Below the pieces are notes generated by a model that was given only the letters and a program-made list of their open reading frames with translations, was not told the origin of the DNA and searched no databases. DNA of 64,000 nucleotides, from contig JAPTHN010000005.1 of assembly GCA_026936325.1 (NCBI GenBank), positions 56,473,514 through 56,537,513 on the forward strand. The letters are read 5' to 3'. A program made the position numbers and the translations under genes. Source of the DNA: Platynereis dumerilii (lineage: Eukaryota; Annelida; Polychaeta; Phyllodocida; Nereididae). This document shows positions 22,806 to 35,065 of this stretch, piece by piece (position 1 is the first letter of the stretch; each line of letters begins with the position of its first letter).

Positions 22806-23106
22806 CAGGGGCGGACTGGCGACATTTCGGGCCCGTGGCAAAATAAGTCTATGGGCCCCGACATTCTCACTTTTAGTATTACTCACTTTATGCCAAGGTG
22901 GAAGTTCACTTTCCTATACAGGGCCCTGTCACTTTGGGCCCCTAACCCTAAAGTTGGACTGTATCACACAGTTCCAAATTTGGTCAAAGAGATAGTAATT
23001 CTAGCTTTTTTCTGGATTTTTCATTTTTTGGCACATTGAATTGGCCCCCCTGAGTGGATGGGCCCGTGGCAGCTGCCACTCTGCCACATAGGCCAGTCCA
23101 ACCCTG
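22806..23106. mobile_element. hAT-type MITE with perfect 8-bp target duplication
   Basis: It starts CAGGGGCGGACTGGC and ends GGCCAGTCCAACCCTG, an imperfect TIR. The 8-bp duplication GTTGTGCA is exact (22798-22805 and 23107-23114). The interior is rich in GGGCCC-type words and carries no gene. Confidence 0.92.
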
Positions 23107-23298
23107 GTTGTGCACAATTTTCAGCTTGAATCAGTATATTTAGAATTGTGTGGAAGAGTTATAAAAATCGAAGTGAGGGCATTCATGCATGTCCACACAA
23201 ATAGAAAATTCCCAGATTTCAGTAAAATTCAGTTTAGACGGACCAAATAACAATTAATTCTGAAAAAACTGTGATACACTGCCACCAGTGCAACATGT

Positions 23299-24224
23299 TG
23301 TAAGAGGGCCACGGGTCCTGAGTTAGTTTTACAGTTAATATTTGACTTGTCTTGTATTTGACAGTGGACACACTTCCAGATGAAATTAACAGTTATGTGT
23401 AGTTTATTATTGTGGATGGCAATGGCATGGCAACAGACAATGAGGCCTGGACTAATGATCAAGGTTACATAATGGGATCTGCCCAAGCTAAATGGATTCA
23501 TTTGCAGTATTGATTAGTCTGGAGTCCAGGTGGTCATTGTTACGTAAACTCAGGCTTGCTAAGTACAATTATGGGTTGGTTAATGAGAGAGTGTTAATGA
23601 AATGCATTCAGGCCTACATAACTGAAGGGAATTAGTGGGATCTAATCACAAATTCAATGACTGACAAGTTCAGACAGGAGTCATTCATGTAACATCTCTC
23701 TGGTCATCAGGCCAGTTAGGTAACATGCATTATTCCTCCTCTGGAACAAGTTCATTGTAAGTTCATAACTGCAGGCTGCACCTGCAGCTTATTAAGGCAG
23801 ACACAATGGGTTAATTTAGCTGGATCATTTTGATTATATAAGATGGGCTTGGACTGGAGAATAATTGGAAATTCACTAATTGAGTAACTAATGAGTAAGC
23901 TGCTATGAGCAAGACATGTGAGCCTGGGTTTGCTGAGGGGGGAAGCAGAGGTGGAGAGGACTTCCACTCTGGGATTGGTTGGCTCTGGATTGAGCTGACC
24001 TTGGATTGGTTTATGTGTCTGTTGTGGATTTCTATGTTAATGATGAAGGTCAATAAAAGATGGGTAGATTGTCAAACCCAATCAGTTACTGACTGATCAG
24101 ACTCTCACTACAGTCTCTATCAGGCATTATTTTCTACAAGTTTAATTTCTACATTACAATTCTACAGAATATCCAACTGGATAGTGTATGTTAGTTTGCC
24201 ATAGGACAGGAAGGGCACTCTACA
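23299..24224 (+). repeat. 5' LTR
   Basis: Begins TGTAAGAGGGCC and ends CTCTACA. It matches the 3' LTR almost base for base. A TATATAAG box-like phrase near 23835 and AATAAA near 24053 could be the LTR promoter and polyadenylation signal. Confidence 0.95.
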
Positions 24225-24229
24225 TATTT

Positions 24230-24247
24230 TGGTGAACCCCGACTTGA
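24230..24247 (+). other. Primer-binding site of the LTR element
   Basis: TGGTGAACCCCGACTTGA lies five bases inside the 5' LTR. The leading TGG pairs with a tRNA CCA end, and the rest fits a tRNA acceptor/T-stem 3' strand. Which tRNA is not determined. Confidence 0.7.
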
Positions 24248-24679
24248 TTCATCTTCCACAGCATTGTTGAGTAAGCAACATGGACAGGCGAGATCTTCTA
24301 ACCACAAGATTTGAAGAAATGACCATGCAACAGAAAATCATCTTCTCTGAAGCCATCATCGAAGAACTCAAGAAGCTGGGCTACGAGATCACCATGCCAT
24401 CAGGACAGGTCACAGTAGGACATCTGCGTTTCCTCGTCATGACACTGACCGCAGCGTTGATGCAATTGTAAAGGAAGAAGTCCTGCACCAACGTTCGTCT
24501 CCACTCTCCTGCACCACGCCCTGCACGTTTCGTCTCATCTAGCCTCGAGATCTACATGAGCTCCACAAGTCACAGTAAGTGAATTCAAGTTACTCGTTTA
24601 TGAAGCCAATAGCGCCAAGGGGAAGCAAGGCACTGTGACATAAATTGAATAAGACATTTGACGTATCGCTAACATTGTA

Positions 24680-25750
24680 ATCATGAATGTGGAACAGCTC
24701 ATGCAAGCTGATCACCAGCTCAGGCAGGAGCAGGTGAAGCACTTAACAGCCCAGTCAAAGCAGTATGCTGAAACGGCCAGTAGAACGAAGGCTGAAGCTC
24801 AGGCCAAGAGAGTTGAAAAATGCAATGGCTCATCCACGCAGAAAATTCGTGAGTGGTTTAGGGACATAGAATTAACCATTCCTTATCCTACCAGAACGGT
24901 GTACGTGGCAGCCTTGACGGCAGAAGGGCCACTTAGATTGGAACTGGAGAAGTTCCTAGCCACCCTGGCGAACCGTGATCAGGCGACGTGGACAGAGGTG
25001 AAGGCGCATCTCCAGAAAATGTTCTTGTCAACCCATGAAGCTGAGCGTCTTAGAGATGAATTGGAGAAAGTGGTGCGTCAGCCTTATGAGACGACCACGG
25101 CATATGGGTGTCGATTCTTGCCGACCCTTGCTTATCCCTCAGCGGACAGAAATCAGGATCAGCAACGTATAATGTTGCGTTGGTACATGAGGGGATTGAA
25201 GGACGAAAAATTGGTGTTGCGTTTGGTGCAGGAGAAGGGGCCTCAGGACTATATCGAGGCAATCGAGGCGGTGCAAAAGTATGAGGGAGACTCATACACG
25301 GTGTACAGGGCCATGAATGGAGCTGCTCCACCAGAGAGGCAGGAGGAGCCCATGGACATCTCAGCTGTGAGGGAAAGGGAAGCAGGGGACAGAGAGGACA
25401 GGTTGAGTGAGGTGGAACGCCAAATTAGTGGGCTCTCCAGAGAGTTCACTAGAATAATGGCCATAGACCGGGGGCCACGCAGGCCGGAGGCTTCCAGGGA
25501 CAGCAGACCTCCGCGCTCCAGCCAGCCCAGGCAAGACCGGAGTCACCCACCCCGCAGGGGATCTGCGCGACCAGACAGAATGGACGACGGACAGCCACTC
25601 TGCTTCCAGTGCAACCAACCAGATCATTACCGAAGGGAATGCCCACAGCGAAGGAGACAGGCACAGGGCTACTCTTCAGGACCTCGCTCTCAGGGCTACA
25701 ATGCATCTTCCCGCTCCCAACGTCCTCGCAATGGGAGATCGGACCACTGA
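24680..25750 (+). mobile_element. gag region of the LTR element
   Basis: A helical, charged capsid-like part is followed by an Arg/Pro-rich nucleocapsid stretch with one CCHC zinc knuckle (CFQCNQPDHYRREC). The layout is standard for Ty3/Gypsy gag. Fossil part; described only at domain level. Confidence 0.85.
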
Positions 25751-25789
25751 GACATCAGCGCCGTGGCCACGATGGCCTTCGTGGATCTC

Positions 25790-26100
25790 AGGGCACATGA
25801 TTATGATCTGCGAGGGCTCACTGACAGCGGCGCTGCGAAAAGTGCTCTTAGGAGCTCTGATTTTCTTAAAATTTGTGCCAAGCTAAAAAGACAGCCAATT
25901 GTAAAGCAAACGGCAGGACTGACTGGTGTTACTGGGCATGAATTGAAAGTGTGGGGGGAAACACAGATTGAATTGGACAATTTTGGGGCAATAGATGTAG
26001 TAGTAGTTGATGAATTGCCATATCAGTTTACATTGGGCAGGGATGTGATGAAGCGAGATGGCATCGTTTTAGATTACTCACGAGGTGAGATGGCGTGGAA
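25790..26100 (+). mobile_element. Protease region of the LTR element
   Basis: A retropepsin-like LTDSGA active-site motif and a downstream LGRDVM-type flap and dimer segment identify the aspartic protease at the start of pol. Confidence 0.75.
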
Positions 26101-26249
26101 GGGCAGGGTGCTACCATTGGTCCCTGTGGAGGCTGAGCAGGTGCGTATGTGTGTGATGAATGGGAAGGGGGATGCTATCATGGATTGTGTGAGCAAGAAC
26201 CAGGATGTGTTTTGCAGGAAGGGCCAGCAGTTGGGTCGACATCCAGAGA

Positions 26250-27480
26250 TAGCTGTTCGTATTCACACCACAGGACCTCCAGTGCGGAGTAGGCCACACA
26301 GGGTGCCTTTCGCAAAACGCCAGGCTTTAAGCCAAAAGTTAGATGAGTTATTAGAGCAGGGAGTGATCGAACCTTCAAGTTCTCCCTGGGCCAGCCCAGT
26401 AGTGTTAGTACAAAAGCGTGATTCCACAGAATTGCCCAGGATGTGCATAGACTTCACTAAGTTGAAGAAGGTCACTGTTAGGGATAATTATCCGGTGCCA
26501 TTAATCCAGGATGTGCTGGATTCACTACAGGGGGCTAGGGTATTTTCAACTTTAGATCTAAAAAGTGGTTTTCATCAATTGCCCATGGACCCGAGGGACA
26601 TGGAAAAGACAGCATTTACTTGCTACAGGGGCCTATTCCAGTTCCGAACCATGCCGATGGGCCTCTGCAACGCAACGGCGGTGTTCCAGAGGGCCATGGA
26701 GAAGGTCCTAAAGGGCCTCATCGGAGTATGCATAATGTGTTACGTCGATGACCTCGTGGTGTTCAGCCCTGACGAGGTCACACATGCCAAGCATCTCCAA
26801 GAGGTCTTCAACAGGATGAGACAGTACAACCTGTCTCTTAACCCCAAGAAGTGCGTCTTCGGCCTATGTGGTCAGCGCCCGAGGGCATCGCGCTGATCCA
26901 GACAAGGTCACGGCCATCAAAGAGATGCCTCCACCGACGACAGTGAAGGGCGTACGCAGATTTTTGGGGATGAGTGGATATTATAGGTCCTGCATGCCTG
27001 ACTACGCCAAGATATCGGAGCCATTGGTGCGTCTGACCAAGAAGAATGCTCGGTATGTCTGGACCAAGGAGATGCAGGACAGCTTCGCTCAATTGAAGGA
27101 CTTGCTGGTCAGCGAACGAGTCATGACTCATCCCCGCACTGACAGGCCATATATTCTTTACGTCGACGCATTGGCGACCGCCGTGGGCTCGGTGTTAGTG
27201 CAAAAGGAAGAGGGCACTGGGATCGAGAGGCCCATCTCGTACCTCTCGAAACTGCTTTCTGGAACCCAGCGGAAGTGGGCGGCGATCGAACGTGAGGCAT
27301 ACGCTCTGATAACTTCGCTCGTCTCCTTTAGGCCGTACCTCTACGGAAGTACCTTCGAAGTATACACCGACCACAAACCGCTCTGTTGCCTCTTCACAAA
27401 ACAACACCAAGATACAACGCTGGGCAATCTTGGTAGCAGAGTATGGATGCAAAGTGCAGTATCGGAAGGGGAAGAACAAT
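26250..27480 (+). mobile_element. Reverse transcriptase and RNase H region of the LTR element
   Basis: RT landmarks are DNYPVPLIQDVLDSL, FSTLDLKSGFHQL and YVDDLVVFS. The RNase H region shows YVDALATAVGSVL and YTDHKPL. Order and wording are those of Ty3/Gypsy pol. Not intact. Confidence 0.9.
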
Positions 27481-27789
27481 ATTCGGGCAGACATGCTGTC
27501 TCGGATCGAGCCTGACGTTATGGCCACGTACGATGACCTAGACTGGCATCCTGATGAGGTCAACCCCATAATCGAGGAACCTGACCTACAACCTCCCATC
27601 ATGCATGACGCACTGGACCTCGAGGAGCTCAAGCAAGCTCAGCAAGCCATGCCTCAATGGCAGGAGGCGGTGGATGAGGAGAGCCAGTATTAGATCGTTG
27701 GTGGGGTGCTATACTCGATACGAAGGCCACATGAGCATGCTCCCGACTATCCAAGGTTGGTCATACCAGATTAGTTCACCAAGCAAATC

Positions 27790-28780
27790 ACCATGTGGGC
27801 CCATGCTGAAGTCGGGCACATGTCTCACTTAAAGACACTCAGGAAGGTGCAAGAGGCATATGTGTGGCCATCAATGCGAAAGCAAGTGAGAGACTATCTG
27901 CGCACATGCCCTGAGTGTGCAGTGCATCACAAACGCAAGGTCCACACAGCCCTTGGTGAAATGCCCATTGCAAAGGGGCCAGGACAATTGGTATCAATGG
28001 ATCTGGTGGGGCCCTTGATGAGGTCTCCCCAGGGGAACACGTACATTCTTGTACTAATTGACCATGCTAGTGGTTTTGCAGATTGCTATCCTCTTCCCTG
28101 CAAGACAAATGAGGCAGTCTGGGCCAGATTGAGGCAGGAATACTTTCCCAGGTTTGGCATTCCCAATTGCATAATTTCTGATCGAGGACTAGAGCTGAAT
28201 GCCAGGGCCATGAGGGAATATCTGGAAGGCATAGGAGTGGAACACAGACGAACGACTCCATACAATCCCCGGGCAAATGGCAAGGTGGAACGATTTAACA
28301 GAACCCTGAAAGCAATCCTGGCCAAGCTCATTAATAATCGTGTCACAGATTGGCAGGATCAGCTAGGAAATGCAGTTGCCTGCTACAATGCCTCGACCTC
28401 AGTTACAACTTCTCACACTCCATTCTTCCTGCAGTTTGGCAGACATCCCAGGCTGCCAATTCATAGAGCGCACAATGCCACGCAAGAAGGACCATTGCTT
28501 GAGGGACGGCTGCAGGATTTCTATGACGCCATCAGGGAAACTAGGCACCTCACTGAGGCCTCCAGGAAGCACAACAGGGACAGGCTGGCCAGGAAACAAA
28601 ACGCCGAAGAACTGAAAGTGGGCGACTCGGTCACCATCCGTGCAGCAGAGCCATTGACACTCACTAGTCAATGGGACCCAAGGTGGATTGTTACTCAGGT
28701 GAGGGGCAAGGTGACATGGGTCACTCATCAGCCCTCAGGGAAACAAAAGGTGCTCAACCGCAATAAGCTGCAGCTCGTAA
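27790..28780 (+). mobile_element. Integrase region of the LTR element
   Basis: An HHCC-type zinc-binding stretch (ending RTCPEC) is followed by a DDE core with aspartates in SMDLVGPL and ISDRGLE and the glutamate in NGKVERFNRTL. A basic C-terminal domain follows. This is the usual retroviral-type integrase, placed after RNase H as in Ty3/Gypsy. Confidence 0.9.
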
Positions 28781-29011
28781 GTCCTGACATGGCCTGGGAG
28801 GGCATCAGGCTTCGGCCTGTGCGTAAGATAAACAGGCAGAATGCCAGGCCATGGCAAAACCTGGGGGCTCGCAGGAACAGGGTGCCCCATCTGCCACCCA
28901 CCCCAACCGCAGGGAGAGAAGATCCAACTCCAGCACCTCAGCAACCTCGCAAGAGACGACGCAAGCAAGGGCCAGCCTCAGGCTCTGATGAAGGAGGTGC
29001 AACAGTTGTAG

Positions 29012-29135
29012 GAGGAGAGAGGAATGTAGGAGGAGAGAGAAATGAAGGAGGAGAGAGAAATGAAGGAGGAGAGAGAAATGAAGGAGGAGAGAGAAATGAA
29101 GGAGGAGAGAGAATTGTAGGAGGAGAGACCAATGT
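29012..29135 (+). repeat. 18-bp minisatellite in the integrase C-terminal extension
   Basis: Tandem units GGAGGAGAGAGAAATGAA encode a GGERNE hexapeptide repeated about seven times. It sits in a long Pro/Arg/Gln-rich extension beyond the integrase core, followed by a KRQR-type basic patch. Confidence 0.9.
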
Positions 29136-29739
29136 TGGGCAAAGACACAAAGCTCGACAGCCACAGTCCCAGGCAGCCAGCCAGGGACGGGGGGCGACCA
29201 CGGAGAGCACTCGGGCAGTTGCAGGCTCGCCATCCCCCGATGAGCCAATGGATGATGACCCGTCACCCGACTGGACGCCGCAGGGGGCAGCACAGGGACG
29301 AAGACCGGATCAGGGACGAAGGCATGGGCGTCCAATTACAACACCAGCTGAGGGACAGTCAACAGCTGCAGACTGGTCACCAGAGGGCGCCAACACAAGC
29401 CAGCCAGCTGCGCCAGACCCACCCCCCCATAGGGAAGTGGAGGAGGGGCCAGAGCCCATGGAGGACCAGCCGGCCAATGCCAAGCGACTTCTTCCCCCCA
29501 GTGATGACGCAGAGGGCTCGGGCGCTGATCCATTACCTAAGAGGCAGCGTACATATCTGGATATGTACATATCGCACAGCCAAGGACAATCATTCAGTCC
29601 TTGGTGCTCGACCCAGTGACTTCTGCTAAGCCTTGCCCTGCTCTCCACACTAGCAGCTTCCTCATCTGACTGGTCTTCACTACATCATTCACTCACTCAC
29701 TCCAAGATCACTACAAACAAGCATCTCTAACAGGCTACA

Positions 29740-31620
29740 TGAAAATGGACCTGCTTCACATGAGTTTGGCACTCGTGATCTGGCTGACGACCTGCTCGGG
29801 AGCACCAACACCTCGGTCTACGGCGGAGCCCAACATGCAAGGAGGACCTGCCATACAAGCCGACCTTCTACCTGATGGCGTTATGGTCAGGGGAGGCGTG
29901 CCTCTCAAGACGGTGCGTGCAACGTGGGTGGTCCTCGTGACTCTACAGGTGCCCAAGTATCCCGAAGGTCTACTGGAATACATCGCTCGAGTTCGACAGG
30001 CTGACAAGAAGATACACATATCTGGCAGCATCAAAAGAGACTGGCATTATCGTCTGGACAGAATCCAAGAGAGGCATCCATTCAACATAGGCCAGGACAC
30101 GCTGGGAGCTGTATCCAACCCACTCCAAGATGTCAACACTCCCAGCTCTCGTACAAAGAGGGGGCTCATCAATGTAGTTGGCGAGGCCATGAGCTTCCTC
30201 TTCGGCACTGCTACCACTAAAGAACTCGAACAATATAAAGCAGCCATTCAACAACTGCAGCAGAGGACGGGCCAGCTTTTGCACTCAAACCACCAGTTGC
30301 TGTCGATCGTCGACCAGACCAGCACTTATCTCAAGCGGACTCACAAGGTGCTGTACGACGTCGTGCATCACGCCAAGGAGATGGACGTGTACATGAAGTC
30401 CTTGTCAACGCACGTCACACACCTCAGTCGGCGTGTCAGCACCATGGAGATCCGGATGGAGCTTGAGAGGCTGGTCACCGATGCTGAGCGCGTCTACGAA
30501 GTCTACAGGCAACAGGTGGAGCACTACAACAGGCAACGTGCAGCCCTGGAACGAGGACTTCACACAGAGGACGTGCTGAGACCCAACCTTCTGCTGCAGA
30601 TAATGGACCACACCGCCAAACAAGGTCAAGCCACGGTAAGTGATCTGCTTTGGGTCTATCGCTATGTCAGAATTGAGCCAGTAGTGGTCTCGGGGGAAAC
30701 GTTAGTGTATAGACTAGCCTTACCAGTTTTGAATACGCAGGCTTACCTGCTTTTCACCCTTCATAGTTTGCCGGTGCCAATTCCCAATTCGTCTATGTCG
30801 GTAGAATCCAATTGGCCAGTAAATACGGCGTCTCAACTAGCACTGGCCACGTTTTTCAGCCAAATTTTTGCTCGGGGGAGCGGCCACAAATCTGCCGTTC
30901 AGGCCCACTTTATAAGCCTAATGTGCAACAATGTGCCCGGGGTCTGATATTCAATCAAACGAACTTAATCAAGCAGTGCCACTTCAACCTGATAAAAGGC
31001 CAAAATGAGACTGCAGTCAAACAAGTCACGTCTAACACCTACATGATATCCACCTGGGGCACCACCTTTAAGCAACGTTGTCGGGGCCAATTAGAACAGG
31101 CTTCGTGGCTGGCCCCAGGCACCTATCATGTTGAATGCAGGCCCTCTTGTGTTCTTGAGAGTGATAACTTTATCATTGAATGCATGCAAGAATTCAACAT
31201 GCACGAGGAAATTGACCTGCCCAAACTGCAAATACGTGGGCATTTCAATTTCAGCAACTCTCTGAAGGCCCCGGAGCTCTTAGCAACATTTCCAGCACTA
31301 GTGACAGCTCCGGCAGCTGTGGTTCCTTCTCTGAGCACGTCGGCTCTACTACAGGCAGCTATGATCTCAGATACTCATTGGCAAAAGTTCTCAAGACACA
31401 CTCCAGTGCTCACTATCATAATAGCAGTAATATTGTTTCTGGCAATTGGAGGGGCACTGTTTTGTTATTATTATTTCTATAAGGGTTGGACATGCCAGTG
31501 GAGGTGCTGTTCCAAGGTCAGAGCACCTGAGGAGTTGGCAGTAGCAACTCCCTCCCAGATTAGGTATATGGCACCCCTAGGTCAAGTGACGACCTACACT
31601 TCTGATGAGCCCGCTGAGGT
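29740..31620 (+). mobile_element. env region of the LTR element (F-protein type)
   Basis: It has a signal-peptide-like start, a furin-type basic site followed at once by a Gly/Phe-rich fusion-peptide-like segment, a heptad-rich coiled-coil region, and a C-terminal transmembrane segment with a short Cys-containing tail. The fusion-peptide neighbourhood resembles insect errantivirus env and baculovirus F proteins, as I know those families. Fossil part, not intact. Confidence 0.8.
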
Positions 31621-31624
31621 CTAA

Positions 31625-32816
31625 TGATCTGGACCTCGGAAAGTTAGCCTCCTTCTTGATGGTTCACTGGGGACTGAGGGTCGCTCTGGGGTTTGTGATT
31701 TCTAATTGGGGACGCTCAGGGAGGTCATTGGGCTCCACGAGTGTCACTCTCTCTCCTCAGACCGTTGAGAGGGCTTGGGAAGTACATGGGCTAATGGCAA
31801 AAGCTTAGATGATGTCGTGGGTAGCCTAAAATTCCTGTTGTCAAATAGCTATTGTTGTTCTAAGTTTAAGTAACCATTTAAGGTCATTGTATGACGACTT
31901 AAGTTGTATAAAATACACGGGGTGTACTACTTCACGAATTCACTTTAAAGAATTACGTATAATGCAATAAAGTAACGTTTATTGCTTGAGCATTAGTGTA
32001 AACAGTGTCCAAATTTACCCAAGGGGAGTTCTCCATTGTCCTCCGAGTCACTCAAGGCCTATTCAGACGCCAGGCAGATTGCTACCGTTGGCGGGCCAGG
32101 ACTAGGAGACTGCCACCTTGTCCATATCATGAACAATTAACTGCCGTGCCTATTCTTTTCCATTTTTCAGCTAACAACCAAACCTCAACTTTGCTTCTTG
32201 GGATGAATCGTACACGCATAAGGAGTCAGATACATACATGGAGTCAGATGCGCATCCACATGGAGTCGAACCTACTTGGAACTTCGTGCTCTCGAAAAAT
32301 CTCGAGAGCACACAATAGATTCATCTCAACATCACATAACGAACTCTAATTACAATTTACTAAAGAATGAACTCTAGTCACAAAATAACATTACATATTG
32401 CTGAACATCGATCAATTTTGATGGACATTAACTTACTGAAAACCAATATTGGAAAATGGCACGCAGATTAATTGTTCTTCGAATCATCTCATTTCATTAA
32501 TTTGTAACTTTATATGTTGTCTATGGGGTTTCTTACAAAAGGGTAAAAATTTGAGAGCTGGGGGAAGGGATGGGTATAATTGGGGATATTTAGCCCTCCC
32601 TCTTGCCATTGCCATCAATCATATTTAGGATTCTCATGCATCATCATTCCACATTTTTTTTATTGCAAATTGTCTATAATCGGAGCCAGTGGCTGCAAGT
32701 AAGTCGTCTGAGGACAACCTCAACAATTCAATATTATGCAGTCACTGCCCACATGTATGGTACTTAGGTAGATAAAACTCACTGTGTTCTTTTATCTAGA
32801 AAATTGTTGGGAGAAC
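31625..32816 (+). other. Non-coding 3' region of the LTR element
   Basis: About 1.2 kb between env and the 3' LTR with no gene recognised. A short purine-rich GGGAGAA lies just before the LTR and is a weak polypurine-tract candidate. Confidence 0.6.
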
Positions 32817-33740
32817 TGTAAGAGGGCCATGGGTCCTCAGTTAGTTTTACAGTCAATATTTGACTTGTCTTGTATTTGACAGTGGACACACTTCCAGATG
32901 AAATTAACAGTTATGTGTAGTTTATTATTGTGGATGGCAATGGCATGGCAACAGACAATGAGGCCTGGACTAATGATCAAGGTTACATAATGGGATCTGC
33001 CCAAGCTAAATGGATTCATTTGCAGTATTGATTAGTCTGGAGTCCAGGTGGTCATTGTTACGTAAACTCAGGCTTGCTAAGTACAATTATGGGTTGGTTA
33101 ATGAGAGAGTGTTAATGAAATGCATTCAGGCCTACATAACTGAAGGGAATTAGTGGGATCTAATCACAAATTCAATGACTGACAAGTTCAGACAGGAGTC
33201 ATTCATGTAACATCTCTCTGGTCATCAGGCCAGTTAGGTAACATGCATTATTCCTCCTCTGGAACAAGTTCATTGTAAGTTCATAACTGCAGGCTGCACC
33301 TGCAGCTTATAAGGCAGACACAATGGGTTAATTTAGCTGGATCATTTTGATTATATAAGATGGGCTTGGACTGGAGAATAATTGGAAATTCACTAATTGA
33401 GTAACTAATGAGTAAGCTGCTATGAGCAAGACATGTGAGCCTGGGTTTGCTGAGGGGGGAAGCAGAGGTGGAGAGGACCTCCACTCTGGGATTGGTTGGC
33501 TCTGGATTGAGCTGACCTTGGTTGGTTTATGTGTCTGTTGTGGATTTCTATGTTAATGATGAAGGTCAATAAAAGATGGGTAGATTGTCAAACCCAATCA
33601 GTTACTGACTGATCAGACTCTCACTACAGTCTCTATCAGGCATTATTTTCTACAAGTTTAATTTCTACATTACAATTCTACAGAATATCCAACTGGATAG
33701 TGTATGTTAGTTTGCCATAGGACAGGAAGGGCACTCTACA
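32817..33740 (+). repeat. 3' LTR
   Basis: Starts TGTAAGAGGGCC, ends CTCTACA, and is followed by the ATGT target duplication (33741-33744), matching 23295-23298 before the 5' LTR. Confidence 0.95.
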
Positions 33741-33744
33741 ATGT

Positions 33745-34726
33745 GCAATGGTTGCGAAATATCAACCAAGCTGTAAATTAACAACACTTGAATGAAACTC
33801 AGTCATGAATGAAAAAAAAGTAAACTGTTCATATACATTTAAAACAGTGGACAAGTGTTATCTTGATTTCAATCAACCAACCATTATTCCGTGAACCATG
33901 CACCTGAATTCTGATAGGTTGCTTCTCTGAGGTTAATGAAAGAACAGTGATTGACTTGCCCCATAAAGGCTATGCCCAGACCGCAACTTTTATTTTCATA
34001 TGACTTTATGAGATGCGCCAAGAGAGTTTTTACCTCTGTATTATAGGCCTATTAAACTTAAAACATATCAACATTTTTTGTCTGTCTATTTATCTATCTA
34101 TCTATCTATCTGTCTGTCTATCTGTCTATCCATTTCTTTATCAATATCTGTCTGTCGTCATACATACATTTACTGTTATATATATATATATATCTGCCAA
34201 GTTAAATAAGGTTCCAGTTGATATTAATATATGCGCACTGGACAAGTCAAGTATGGACCAAATTAACCTTTATCAAAGAGATAATGATTTAAGAACCAGC
34301 CAATCAGCACATCAGAATTCTTTTTGTTAAAAACTGATTTACAGTGGATCACTTTATTGAACTGATCAGTGAAATATTTAAGTGTTTTTCACAGTTTTCA
34401 TTTTTTCTCAATTCAGTTTTGTCAGTTTTGTAACTAAACTGTTGTCTACAAAATTAGCAGCAGTGTCGTTAGTCAAGTTGTTCATTTTAATTACAGGGAG
34501 AGGGGGAGGTCCACCAAGGGTGTACTGGTCCGCTGACCCAAGTGTTTGATTGAATTTTACAGTTACCTCTGTCGTCTGCTGCAATGACAACGTACCAGTT
34601 CAGTCTGGAACAGTTCAAGCAAGCTGTCATACCTTTTCTAATAGTAACAAGAGTCAGAGAGGTTGCATGAGAATGGTCAGTGGAGTGAAACTTATCCCAC
34701 AAAACATAGATTGTTTTTGCCTGTGG
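33745..34726. other. Non-coding stretch with microsatellites
   Basis: TATC/TGTC tetranucleotide repeats at about 34083-34132 and a short TA run near 34180. No gene is recognised. Confidence 0.6.
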
Positions 34727-35055
34727 TAGCCACTCAGTTTGTGAATGACCAGGGAGCTTGAGTAAGTTCAATCAGCAGCCAATCAGTTTGTGAATGAATA
34801 GGGAGCTTGAGTTGGTTTCAAATAGTAGCCAATCAGTTTGTGAATGACTAGGCTGCTTGAGTTAGTTTCAATAAGTAGCCACTCAGTTTGTGAATGACCA
34901 GGGAGCTTGAGTTAGTTCAATCAGTAGCCAATCAGTTAGTGAATGACTAGGGAGCTTGAGTTAGTTTTAATCAGTAGTCAATCAGTTAGTGAATGACCAG
35001 GAAGAGTTGGTTTCAATCAGTAGCCAATCAGTTAGTGAATGACTAGAGAGAGTTG
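34727..35055. repeat. 46-52 bp tandem array, second locus
   Basis: About six units of the same family as at 21.97-22.41 kb (AGTAGCCAATCAGTTTGTGA, ATGACCAGGGAGCTTGAG, TTAGTTTCA). The two arrays lie on either side of the LTR element, each about 1 kb away. Confidence 0.9.
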
Positions 35056-35065
35056 CTATGTACGA

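Larger units (their letters stand above)
23299..33740 (+). mobile_element. Ty3/Gypsy LTR element with errantivirus-like env (fossil)
   Basis: A 10.4-kb element bounded by two LTRs of 926 and 924 bp, each beginning TG and ending CA, with a 4-bp target duplication ATGT on both sides. It holds a primer-binding site, gag with a CCHC knuckle, a pol region in the Ty3/Gypsy order protease, RT, RNase H, integrase, and an env region. By eye the LTRs differ by about four substitutions and two one-base indels, so the insertion is young. It is nevertheless broken, with roughly four or five interruptions across its genes. A 4-bp duplication and a fusion-protein-type env are features of the errantivirus branch known from insects; family members are known to express env from a spliced RNA. 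Confidence 0.93.

Noticed and set aside
23752-23967. Small minus-strand frame repeated at 33.3 kb
   Set aside because: It occurs twice only because it lies in both LTRs; no start context or domain.
25050-25331. Minus-strand frames across gag, pol and env
   Set aside because: Shadows of the LTR element's own coding regions on the opposite strand.
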